Shown: in pieces, positions 1 to 4,741 of the stretch | How the letters are laid out: each line of letters begins with the position of its first letter | Position numbering within the stretch: the stretch's first letter is position 1 | Assembly: GCA_030146875.1 (NCBI GenBank) | Contig: JASLAX010000083.1 | Span: forward strand, 1-7,729 | DNA length: 7,729 bases | From: Longimicrobiaceae bacterium | GTDB taxonomy: Bacteria; Gemmatimonadota; Gemmatimonadetes; Longimicrobiales; Longimicrobiaceae | Reading direction: 5' to 3' | The notes under the pieces: model-generated | The model's database searches: none | What the model was told of the DNA's origin: nothing | Seen by the model: only the letters and a program-made list of their open reading frames with translations | Made by a program: the position numbers and the translations under genes

Positions 1-54
1 ACCCCCAGGGGGCACCGGGAGCTAAACATCACTCCTGCAACAACTTGCATTTCG

Positions 55-75
55 CGGGTGTGTTTGGTACACCCG
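55..75. promoter_or_regulatory. Inverted repeat overlapping the pilin promoter
   Basis: CGGGTGT at 55-61 is the exact reverse complement of ACACCCG at 69-75, with a 7-base spacer. The dyad covers the -24 box of the candidate sigma-54 promoter at 65-80. It could be an operator for a dimeric regulator. It could equally be a 7-bp hairpin ending transcription from a gene left of the window, since it is followed by TTGCCTT. The sequence does not decide between these. Confidence 0.35.
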
Positions 76-80
76 TTGCC
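65..80 (+). promoter_or_regulatory. Candidate sigma-54 (-24/-12) promoter of the pilin gene
   Basis: The 16-mer has TGGTAC at 65-70 and TTGC at 76-79, with the hallmark GG (66-67) and GC (78-79) at the correct 12-base distance. It matches 9 of the 12 specified positions of TGGCACG-N4-TTGCW. Transcription would start near 91, about 57 bases before the pilin ATG. Sigma-54 control of major pilin genes is established in Pseudomonas, Myxococcus and Geobacter. A weaker sigma-70-like pair (TTGCAT 45-50, TACACC 68-73, 17-base spacing) overlaps it and cannot be excluded. Confidence 0.5.
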
Positions 81-147
81 TTAACCCCGGTCGACGGCAC
101 AGCGAACGTGCCCGCTCCACCCCCACCCACCCAAGGGAGTAACACCA

Positions 148-498
148 ATGGGCAAACACCGCAAACGCAAGGGCGTCACGCTCATCGAGCTCATGATCGT
201 GGTCGTCATCATCGGCATCCTCGCCGCGATCGCGATCCCGAAGTTCAGCAACGTCTCCAAGAGCGCCAAGCAGGCCGAGGCCGCGCCGATCCTCAAGCAG
301 ATCTGCGTGCTCGCGCAGACCTTCAAGGACAAGAACAACGCCGACGCCGGCAGCCTGGGCGCCCTGTCCGTCGTCGGCTGGGATGCCGCCACGCAGGCCG
401 GCGCGCAGTACTTCGACTTCACGTTCGTCGCCCCGAACGCCGTCGCGACCCCCAAGGACGCGACCGTCGTGACCGCCGAGCAGAAGGCGTGCTACTAA
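148..498 (+). CDS. Type IV pilin-like protein (class III signal prepilin)
   Basis: Predicted prepilin of 116 residues, processed by prepilin peptidase and assembled into a type IV pilus or pseudopilus. The N-terminus is a short basic leader (residues 1-9, ending in Gly9) followed by VTLIELMIVVVIIGILAAIAIPKF. Cleavage after Gly9 gives a mature chain of 107 residues with the conserved Glu at +5 (E14) and Pro at +22 (P31). Residue +1 is Val, not the usual Phe or Met. The first ~24 mature residues form the hydrophobic assembly helix; the remainder is a small globular head. Cys53 and Cys115 are the only cysteines and could form the C-terminal disulfide loop seen in many pilins. AAGGGAG at 133-139, 8 bases before ATG, fixes the start. 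The gene stands alone between a candidate sigma-54 promoter and a strong terminator, which suits a highly expressed major pilin (PilA-like). The head is too divergent to separate a major pilin from a minor one or a GspG-like pseudopilin. The family call is firm, the role is inferred. Confidence 0.93.
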   Translation: MGKHRKRKGVTLIELMIVVVIIGILAAIAIPKFSNVSKSAKQAEAAPILKQICVLAQTFKDKNNADAGSLGALSVVGWDAATQAGAQYFDFTFVAPNAVATPKDATVVTAEQKACY

Positions 499-523
499 TC
501 CGCTGAACGGGTAGCGGGATGGA

Positions 524-566
524 GAGAGGCCGGCCGGAGCGACGCTCCGGCCGGCCTCTCCCTTTT
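524..566 (+). terminator. Intrinsic terminator of the pilin gene
   Basis: Starting 25 bases after the pilin stop, 524-540 and 544-560 form a perfect 17-bp GC-rich stem around a GAC loop, followed by CC and four T (563-566). The long perfect stem with a T-run on the plus side fits Rho-independent termination of a monocistronic, highly transcribed gene. Confidence 0.88.
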
Positions 567-570
567 CGTC

Positions 571-596
571 CCTCCTCCGAAGTCCTCCTCCGAAGT
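571..596. repeat. 13-bp perfect tandem duplication
   Basis: CCTCCTCCGAAGT occurs at 571-583 and again immediately at 584-596. It lies between the pilin terminator and the first copy of the 83-bp repeat. It looks like a slippage product; no function is visible. Confidence 0.8.
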
Positions 597-677
597 CCAC
601 GTGCGACAGCCTCCACGCGTCCGCAGTCCGGGGGCGTGAAGCCCCCGGCCAAAGAACGGCAATCGTCCCGCCGGGAC
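595..677. repeat. Two-hairpin intergenic repeat, copy 1
   Basis: An 83-bp unit repeated at 692-774. The left part is divergent but shares CACGTG (598-603) and a CGA-x-AGC track. The core (621-649) is identical over 29 bases to 720-748 and contains a hairpin with 8-bp stem CCGGGGGC/GCCCCCGG (628-635 with 641-648) and loop GTGAA. A second shared block, ACGGCAATCGTCC (656-668), leads into a smaller hairpin, GTCCC-GCC-GGGAC (665-677). Non-coding, paired-palindrome structure resembles REP/BIME-type elements. Membership of a genome-wide family is inferred. Confidence 0.75.
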
Positions 678-691
678 GACGCATCCGCCGC

Positions 692-774
692 GTCACGTGG
701 TCGAAAGCATCCGCCGGAGCCGCAGTCCGGGGGCGTGAAGCCCCCGGCTGGCTACGGCAATCGTCCTGCCGGAC
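692..774. repeat. Two-hairpin intergenic repeat, copy 2
   Basis: The second copy of the unit at 595-677, in the same orientation with cores 99 bp apart. CACGTG is at 694-699. The identical 29-base core is at 720-748, with its hairpin at 727-734/740-747 (loop GTGAA). ACGGCAATCGTCC recurs at 754-766 with spacing one base shorter than in copy 1. The terminal hairpin is kept in altered form as GTCC-TGCC-GGAC (763-774): the copies differ at the stem edge, yet each still pairs. This favours selection on structure over plain sequence decay, but two copies are weak proof. Confidence 0.75.
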
Positions 775-854
775 TCCAACGGCGGCCGCAGCGGAAACCC
801 CTCGTCGTTCTCCGGCCTCCTCCTCCGCCGTGCGCCCCCGCCCCGCCCCTTCCG

Positions 855-1295
855 TCATCCCGCGTCGTCCTCTCCCGCGATCTCCACGCTCAGGTCCGGG
901 CCCTCGTGCAGCCGCAGGCGGACGAGCCGCGCCCCCGCAGGGAGCCGCGGCGCGATGCGCTCCCGCAGCAGGAGCAGGATGTTCTCGCAGGTGGGCACCA
1001 GCCCGCCGGGGGCGAACTCGGGCACGTCGTGGTTCAGGTGCCGGTGGTCCATCCGCGCCGCCACCTCCTCGCGCAGGACGGCGTCCAGGGCCGCGAGGTC
1101 GACGCTGAACCCGGTGAGGGGGTCGACCTGCCCCGCGACGGCCACCTCGAGCAGGTAGTCGTGCCCGTGGCCGTGCGGGTTGGCGCAGGCGCCGAAGGTC
1201 TCGCGGTTCCGCTCCTCGCTCCACTCGGGGCGGTGGTAGCGGTGCGCGGCGGAGAAGCGGACGCGGCGGGTGAGCAGGGCGCTGGCCATGGACAT
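855..1295 (-). CDS. queD: 6-pyruvoyl-tetrahydropterin synthase / QueD family protein
   Basis: Zinc-dependent pterin enzyme of 146 residues, cytoplasmic. In the queuosine/7-deazapurine pathway QueD converts 7,8-dihydroneopterin triphosphate to 6-carboxy-tetrahydropterin; PTPS proper makes 6-pyruvoyl-tetrahydropterin. Visible family features in order: FSAAH with Zn ligand His18; FGACANPHGHGHDY with catalytic Cys37 and the remaining Zn ligands among His41/43/45; DP-x-TGF-x-VDL (58-67); MDHRHLN with the catalytic Asp83-His84 pair; PTCEN (101-105); and LHE with substrate-binding Glu131. Length matches the family (~120-150). Cys37 is six residues before His43, as in mammalian PTPS (CNNPNGHGH), whereas E. 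coli QueD spaces Cys27 and His31 by four; so the product assigned by homology is uncertain. Start is ATG at 1295; a second ATG at 1289 is equally possible and neither has a Shine-Dalgarno. A TATCTT at 1338-1333 on the minus strand could be a -10 box. Reading stays open far upstream but that part lies antisense to the receiver gene. No other queuosine gene is in the window. Confidence 0.9.
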   Translation of the reverse strand: MSMASALLTRRVRFSAAHRYHRPEWSEERNRETFGACANPHGHGHDYLLEVAVAGQVDPLTGFSVDLAALDAVLREEVAARMDHRHLNHDVPEFAPGGLVPTCENILLLLRERIAPRLPAGARLVRLRLHEGPDLSVEIAGEDDAG

Positions 1296-1368
1296 GCGGC
1301 GGAGCGGGTGGGCGAAGCCGGCTGACGCGGCGAAGATAGGCGCCCGGACAGGGCCGCGACAGGCGAAC

Positions 1369-1387
1369 GTGGCCCCGCGGGGGGCAC
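1369..1387. promoter_or_regulatory. Imperfect dyad overlapping the receiver-gene promoter
   Basis: GTGGCCCC (1369-1376) and GGGGGCAC (1380-1387) pair at seven of eight positions around GCG. The right half covers the -24 box of the sigma-54-type promoter, in the space between two divergent genes. It may be an operator; in DNA this GC-rich, chance is a real alternative. Confidence 0.22.
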
Positions 1388-1397
1388 GACACTTGCG
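1382..1397 (+). promoter_or_regulatory. Candidate sigma-54 (-24/-12) promoter of the receiver-EAL unit
   Basis: GGCACG at 1383-1388 and TTGC at 1393-1396 are separated by four bases, exactly as in TGGCACG-N4-TTGCW. Ten of twelve specified positions match; only the outer T and W differ (both G here). Invariant GG and GC are in place. Transcription would begin near 1408, about 47 bases before the receiver ATG, and the site lies in true intergenic DNA pointing at that gene. A sigma-54 promoter needs an AAA+ enhancer-binding activator, which is not encoded in this window. Confidence 0.55.
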
Positions 1398-1454
1398 TTT
1401 CCGGGCCGCGCTGGTTCCCGCAGTTTTTCCGGCACGCGCACGTCCCCCTGGTAC

Positions 1455-1946
1455 ATGTCGCTCGCCACTCCGACGTCCATCGCTCCGACGGACCCCGTCC
1501 GCGCGGAGGAGACCCCCCGCCGTGCCGCACCGGCGCCGGGGACGGTTCCGACGGTCCGCCTGGCGGCTCCGGGCGATCCGTCGTCCGGGACGATCGTGCT
1601 CGCCGAGGACCACGAGGACTCCCGCGACGCGCTGCGGCTGCTGCTGGAGGCGTTCGGCTACCGCGTCCACGTGGCCGGCAACGGCCGCGAGGCGGTGGCG
1701 GTGGCGCGCGCGGTGGCGCCCGACCTGGTGCTGATGGACATGATGATGCCCGAGGTGGACGGCTTCCAGGCCACGCGGGAGCTGCGCGCCTCGCCCGAGT
1801 TCCGCTCCGTGCCCATCGTGGCGCTCACCGCCATGGAGGGCGCCCGCGAGCGCGTGCTGGAGGCCGGGTGCGACGACCTGGTCGTGAAGCCCATCGACGT
1901 GCGCCGCTTCCTGGAGCGCGTGCAGCTCTGGGTCGCCCCGCGCTGA
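1455..1946 (+). CDS. Stand-alone response regulator receiver (REC) protein
   Basis: Protein of 163 residues with a single CheY-like receiver domain at about 46-160 and no output domain. Receiver landmarks are complete: acidic pocket Glu51-Asp52 (VLAEDHED), phospho-acceptor Asp95 in LVLMDMMMPEVDG, switch Thr125 in VALTA, and Lys145 in VVKP. It should be phosphorylated by a histidine kinase not present here. Residues 1-44 are Pro/Ala/Thr-rich and probably disordered, an unusual extension for a CheY-type protein. The ATG at 1455 is the only ATG before the domain; no Shine-Dalgarno precedes it, so the length of the tail is less sure than the domain. The EAL-domain gene follows 49 bp downstream on the same strand, which suggests the phosphorylated receiver acts on that phosphodiesterase or feeds a shared pathway (inference). 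CheY- or Spo0F-like relay roles are alternatives. A candidate sigma-54 promoter lies upstream. Confidence 0.92.
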   Translation: MSLATPTSIAPTDPVRAEETPRRAAPAPGTVPTVRLAAPGDPSSGTIVLAEDHEDSRDALRLLLEAFGYRVHVAGNGREAVAVARAVAPDLVLMDMMMPEVDGFQATRELRASPEFRSVPIVALTAMEGARERVLEAGCDDLVVKPIDVRRFLERVQLWVAPR

Positions 1947-1953
1947 GCCCGTC

Positions 1954-1975
1954 CCGGCCGCGCTCCGCGGCCCGG
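1954..1975 (+). other. Intercistronic hairpin between receiver and EAL genes
   Basis: GGCCGCG (1956-1962) and CGCGGCC (1966-1972) pair perfectly around a CTC loop; CC/GG outside extend the stem past one bulged C. It fills much of the 49-bp gap and is followed by TTCCC, not a T-run. It may weaken read-through or stabilise the upstream message; it is not a convincing full terminator. Confidence 0.4.
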
Positions 1976-1995
1976 TTCCCCCGCCGTACCCCCGC

Positions 1996-3063
1996 ATGAC
2001 CTGCGACTGCCGCTCCGACGCCCGCCGTCTCGCCGTCGTGCTTCCCGACGGGACGAGCTTCCCGGAGCTGGAGGCCGCCGGCCCCGCCGAGGAGTGGAGC
2101 GTCCACGCCGCGCTGGGCACCATCGTCTTTCCCGTGGGCACCCGCTCGCGCTGGTCGGGCGTGGCCGAGGTGGCCAACTTCCTTCGCGCGCTGCTCGATC
2201 CCAGCCGCTTCGCCGACCTGCGCGGCGCCTGGATCCGCGACGGCGTTCCGCTGGAGGAGCAGCTCCGGGCGCTCCTGGGCGCGGAGCCCCTCTCCGGCAT
2301 GGCCGCCGTCGACTCCTCCCCCCTGGCCGGCATCCTGGAAGGCCGCCGGCGGGAGACGTGGTTCCAGCCCATCGTCCTTCCCCGCACGGCGGAGGTATGG
2401 GGCTACGAGTGCCTGGTGCGCGGGCGCACGGAGGACGGCGAGCTCGTGGGCGCCCCCGACCTGCTGCGATGGGCGCGCCAGGAGCGCCTGGTCTTCATGT
2501 TCGACCGCCTCTGCCGCGAGACGCACCTGCGGAACGCGGGCGCGGCCGGGCTGGGCCCCCAGGTGCGCTTCCTGGTCAACTTCCTTCCCACCGCCATCTA
2601 CCGCCCCGAGTTCTGCCTGGCCAGCACCGTCCGCGTGGTGCGCGAGGCGGGCCTGGTCCCAAGCAACGTGATCTTCGAGGTGGTGGAGACGGAGCGGATC
2701 GACGACGTGGAGCACCTGCGCCGCATCCTCTCCTTCTACCGCGAGCAGGGCTTCCGCGTGGCCCTGGACGACGTGGGCAGCGGCTACTCGGGGCTGGCCA
2801 TGCTGGGCGACCTGGACCCCGACCTGCTGAAGATCGACCGCGAGCTGGTCCGCAAGGCGCCCGCCTCGCGCTTCCACCGCGGCATCTGCGCCTCCCTTGC
2901 CGGCCTGGCCCGCGAGAACGGCCGGCTGATCCTGGCCGAGGGCGTGGAGACGGAGGAGGAGCGGGCCGTGATGGAGGAGATGGGCGTGGACCTGCTCCAG
3001 GGCTACCTCTTCGGCCGCCCCGCCCCCATCCCCGTCGCGACCGAAGCCGCCGCGACGGCGTAG
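1996..3063 (+). CDS. EAL-domain c-di-GMP phosphodiesterase
   Basis: Protein of 355 residues. An EAL domain at about 118-345 follows a ~115-residue N-terminal region I cannot assign. EAL enzymes hydrolyse c-di-GMP to pGpG with Mg/Mn, lowering the signal and usually favouring motility over biofilm. The catalytic set appears intact: Q124 (FQPIV), E138 in a YECLVRG variant of the EAL signature, R142, N195 (VNFLP), E228 and E231 (FEVVETE), D258-D259 in ALDDVGSGYS, K279 (LLKID), E315 (LAEGVET) and Q335 (LQGYLFGRP). Activity is therefore expected, though EAL reads ECL and the usual NLSP is NFLP, which marks a subfamily. There is no GGDEF domain and no membrane segment, so a soluble protein is expected. 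The N-terminus opens with a Cys-x-Cys pair (C3, C5) that might bind metal or sense redox. Start is the first ATG, without a Shine-Dalgarno; it probably shares the transcript of the upstream receiver gene. No intrinsic terminator is seen after it. Confidence 0.92.
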   Translation: MTCDCRSDARRLAVVLPDGTSFPELEAAGPAEEWSVHAALGTIVFPVGTRSRWSGVAEVANFLRALLDPSRFADLRGAWIRDGVPLEEQLRALLGAEPLSGMAAVDSSPLAGILEGRRRETWFQPIVLPRTAEVWGYECLVRGRTEDGELVGAPDLLRWARQERLVFMFDRLCRETHLRNAGAAGLGPQVRFLVNFLPTAIYRPEFCLASTVRVVREAGLVPSNVIFEVVETERIDDVEHLRRILSFYREQGFRVALDDVGSGYSGLAMLGDLDPDLLKIDRELVRKAPASRFHRGICASLAGLARENGRLILAEGVETEEERAVMEEMGVDLLQGYLFGRPAPIPVATEAAATA

Positions 3064-3165
3064 GAGCGCATCCGCCGGGCACCTCCCGCGCGTCCGCCGA
3101 CGAACGCAAAAGGGAGTTCAAGAAGAGTCCACGGTCCGCTCCACGCGAATCCTCGCCGAAGCCGC

Positions 3166-3201
3166 ACCTCCCAGAACTCCCGAAACTCCCAAAACTCCCC
3201 C
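3166..3201. repeat. 9-bp tandem repeat array (about 4 units)
   Basis: Units ACCTCCCAG, AACTCCCGA, AACTCCCAA and AACTCCCCC follow each other at 3166, 3175, 3184 and 3193. The first is degenerate; the other three share AACTCCC. Short phased arrays like this are non-coding here and may vary in copy number between strains. Confidence 0.7.
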
Positions 3202-3264
3202 CTTCTTCGTCCTACGCCCTTCCGCCGTCCCTCTCCTCGGCGTACGAATCCCCGCCCCCACCAC

Positions 3265-3288
3265 CTCCGCGTTCTCCGCGCCTCCGCG
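3265..3288. repeat. Three spaced CTCCGCG heptamers
   Basis: CTCCGCG occurs at 3265-3271, 3274-3280 and 3282-3288, separated by TT and C. It recalls the CGCGGAG-type simple repeats found between genes in several environmental bacterial phyla; that link is from memory and not tested. Confidence 0.55.
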
Positions 3289-3343
3289 TGAGCCCCGCCG
3301 TTCTCCGCTCGACCTCCAAAACACGCAGCCCAGAACGAGACGA

Positions 3344-3371
3344 GCCGCGGACGCCCGAAGGCATCCGCGGC
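3344..3371 (-). terminator. UUCG-capped hairpin ending the SusC/SusD operon
   Basis: Read on the minus strand, GCCGCGGATGCC, TTCG, GGCGTCCGCGGC forms a 12-bp stem with one U-G wobble and a C(UUCG)G tetraloop, one of the most stable RNA loops. It begins 28 bases past the SusD stop. In plus-strand RNA the wobble becomes a C-A mismatch and the loop is CGAA, so the structure favours the leftward transcript. The tail TCGTCTCGTTCTG is only moderately T-rich, so termination may be partial or the hairpin may mainly protect the 3' end. Confidence 0.6.
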
Positions 3372-3399
3372 CCGTTCGCCATCGGAACCGGAGAGCGGA

Positions 3400-4710
3400 C
3401 TACGCGGCTCCCAGGTTCGGGTTGTTCATCCGCTCGATGTCCGGCAGCGGCATGCAGGTGGAGCTGCCGTACGTGCCGCCGCCGTGGTAGGTGGTGCCGG
3501 CCGCGGGAGAGAGCGGGATGTTGAAGCGGATCACGTCGCCCAGGTGGTGCCCCGTCAGGAAGAGCTCGCGGCGGCGCTGGTCGATCAGCTCCGCCAGCGC
3601 CTCGTCCTGCGTGGTGGCCGTGGACGGGCCCTGGTTGCCCGACGCGCGGAACTCCGTCAGGGTCGCGGTGACGCTCGTCGGGACCGTCTGCGACGAGCGG
3701 ATGTCCGCCTCGGCCACGATGAGCTGCGCCTCGCGGCCCGTGGCCAGCGGGATGGGGCTGGTGGGGGCGGTGTACTTGAGCTGCTGCCAGATGCGCACAC
3801 CCGTCACGCTGGAGGTCCCGCGGTCCACCGACGGCACCCGCGGATCGTCGAGCGTGTGGTAGAAGGTACCCACGGAGGTCGCCGTGCTGGTGGCGCTGCT
3901 CTGCGACCACACCCGGTTCTGGCGGCGGTCGTTGGTGCCCGAGGCCGTGACGTTGAAGACGAAGCTCGCCGGCACCGCCGCGGCGTCCTCCCGCGCCTCG
4001 GCGTACTCGCCCTGGTCCAGCCGCGCGCGCGCCCGTCCCACCCGGGCCGCGTTCAGCAGCTCCGTGTTGTTCGCCGCCGTGGCCGCGGCGATGGCGATGC
4101 CGAAGCGGGCCTCCGCCTCGGCCAGGAGCTGCGCGCGGGTCATCTCCGTGCCGTAGACCAGCTCGCCCGTGGGCCCGATGTTGGAGATCACCCCCGAGCA
4201 GAAGCCCTCGCCCAGCAGCACGAGCGAGTACCCGGCGTACAGGGCCGCGCGCGCCAGCAGCGTCTGGCGGTTGGGCACCTCGGCGTCGGTCCACGCCTGC
4301 AGCTTGGCCACCGCGTTGTCGGCCGAGGCGCGGGCCGTGTTCAGCGGCGTGTACACGCCCAGCGCCTCGCACGAGAAGGCGCTGTAGCGGCGGTCGGCCG
4401 AGCGGATGTTGCGCGAGTCGTACGGGAAGCGGTCGGCGGTCTGGGTGGCGTCGATCAGCTCCTCGCCGATCAGCCCGCCGATCACCACGTACGCCCCGAA
4501 GGCGCACTCGAAGTCGGCCACCGCGCCGTTCACCAGCAGCGGGGCGTTGGCCGGGCTCTCCAGCCCCCCGGCGGGAATGCGGGAGGGGGTGTCCACCTCC
4601 AGCAGCCCGTCGCACGCGCCCAGCCCGGCGGCCAGCGCGGCCAGCAGCAGGGCCGCCCGCACGCGCGGGCCGCCCCTCCGCCGCGTTCCGTCCTGGTTCC
4701 TTGTCGTCAT
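3400..4710 (-). CDS. SusD/RagB-family outer-membrane lipoprotein
   Basis: Surface-exposed substrate-binding lipoprotein of 436 residues that should sit as a lid on the SusC-like channel encoded just upstream. The signal peptide (1-32) has a basic start, a Leu/Ala core and the lipobox LGAC, with Cys33 as the lipidated residue, followed by DGLLEVDTP, the typical SusD start. Helical, TPR-like segments lie at about 150-175 and 218-247 (LLNAARVGRARARLDQGEYAEAREDA). The conserved C-terminal part is clear: AQLIVAEADIR (328-338), IDQRRRELFLTGHHLGDVIRF (376-396) and PLPDIERMNNPNLG (421-434), the usual SusD end. It is shorter than Bacteroidota SusD proteins (about 500-600 residues). Start is supported by AAGGGA at 4717-4722 on the minus strand, six bases before ATG. 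The 31-bp gap from the SusC-like stop indicates one operon. The ligand is unknown: oligosaccharides or peptides are both precedented. No glycoside hydrolase or peptidase is adjacent in the window. Confidence 0.93.
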   Translation of the reverse strand: MTTRNQDGTRRRGGPRVRAALLLAALAAGLGACDGLLEVDTPSRIPAGGLESPANAPLLVNGAVADFECAFGAYVVIGGLIGEELIDATQTADRFPYDSRNIRSADRRYSAFSCEALGVYTPLNTARASADNAVAKLQAWTDAEVPNRQTLLARAALYAGYSLVLLGEGFCSGVISNIGPTGELVYGTEMTRAQLLAEAEARFGIAIAAATAANNTELLNAARVGRARARLDQGEYAEAREDAAAVPASFVFNVTASGTNDRRQNRVWSQSSATSTATSVGTFYHTLDDPRVPSVDRGTSSVTGVRIWQQLKYTAPTSPIPLATGREAQLIVAEADIRSSQTVPTSVTATLTEFRASGNQGPSTATTQDEALAELIDQRRRELFLTGHHLGDVIRFNIPLSPAAGTTYHGGGTYGSSTCMPLPDIERMNNPNLGAA

Positions 4711-4741
4711 CGTGGATCCCTTCAGGTCTGGGTGGGGTGCG

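Larger units (their letters stand above)
499..854. other. Non-coding spacer between pilin and pterin genes
   Basis: This 356-bp gap holds the pilin terminator, the 13-bp duplication and two copies of the hairpin repeat, listed separately. The rest (775-854) is C-rich and shows no gene or convincing hairpin with a T-run. No clear terminator is seen for the leftward pterin gene, so the repeat hairpins at 720-774 are the nearest strong structures its transcript would meet. Confidence 0.7.
3064..3399. other. Convergent intergenic spacer with simple repeats
   Basis: This 336-bp gap separates the ends of the EAL gene (+) and the SusD-like gene (-). It contains the 9-bp tandem array at 3166-3201, three CTCCGCG heptamers at 3265-3288 and a terminator-like hairpin at 3344-3371. 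GCATCCGCCG at 3068-3077 also occurs at 681-690 and 707-716 in the other repeat-rich spacer. Open frames across it are low-complexity Arg/Gly/Pro-rich translations and are not credible genes. Confidence 0.7.

Noticed and set aside
2..12. CCCC-CAG-GGGG mini-hairpin at the left edge
   Set aside because: It has four base pairs without a T-run at a cut edge; it cannot be told from chance in GC-rich DNA.
595..774. Possible CRISPR array
   Set aside because: There are only two units, the repeat is strongly self-complementary beyond CRISPR norms, the remaining unit sequence is itself related between copies, and no cas gene is present.
1296..1368. PreQ1 or other riboswitch before the pterin gene
   Set aside because: The leader before the start at 1295 is short and GC-rich and shows no recognisable aptamer layout.
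22..1530. A 502-codon minus-strand open frame spanning the pilin, the repeats and the pterin gene
   Set aside because: Its translation is Arg/Pro/Gly-rich low complexity without motifs and it lies antisense or out of frame to well-supported genes; long open frames of this kind are expected at ~70% G+C.
1296..2387. Upstream extension of the pterin-synthase frame to an ATG at 2387
   Set aside because: The extra residues have no family similarity and lie antisense to the receiver and EAL genes. The family begins right after the ATGs at 1295/1289.
3166..3201. Iterons of a replication origin
   Set aside because: Units are only 9 bp, few and degenerate; no replication initiator gene or DnaA-box cluster is nearby.
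2094..3524. A 476-codon plus-strand open frame running out of the EAL gene into the spacer
   Set aside because: It is a shifted frame of the EAL gene followed by Pro/Ser-rich translation of simple repeats; no domain is visible.
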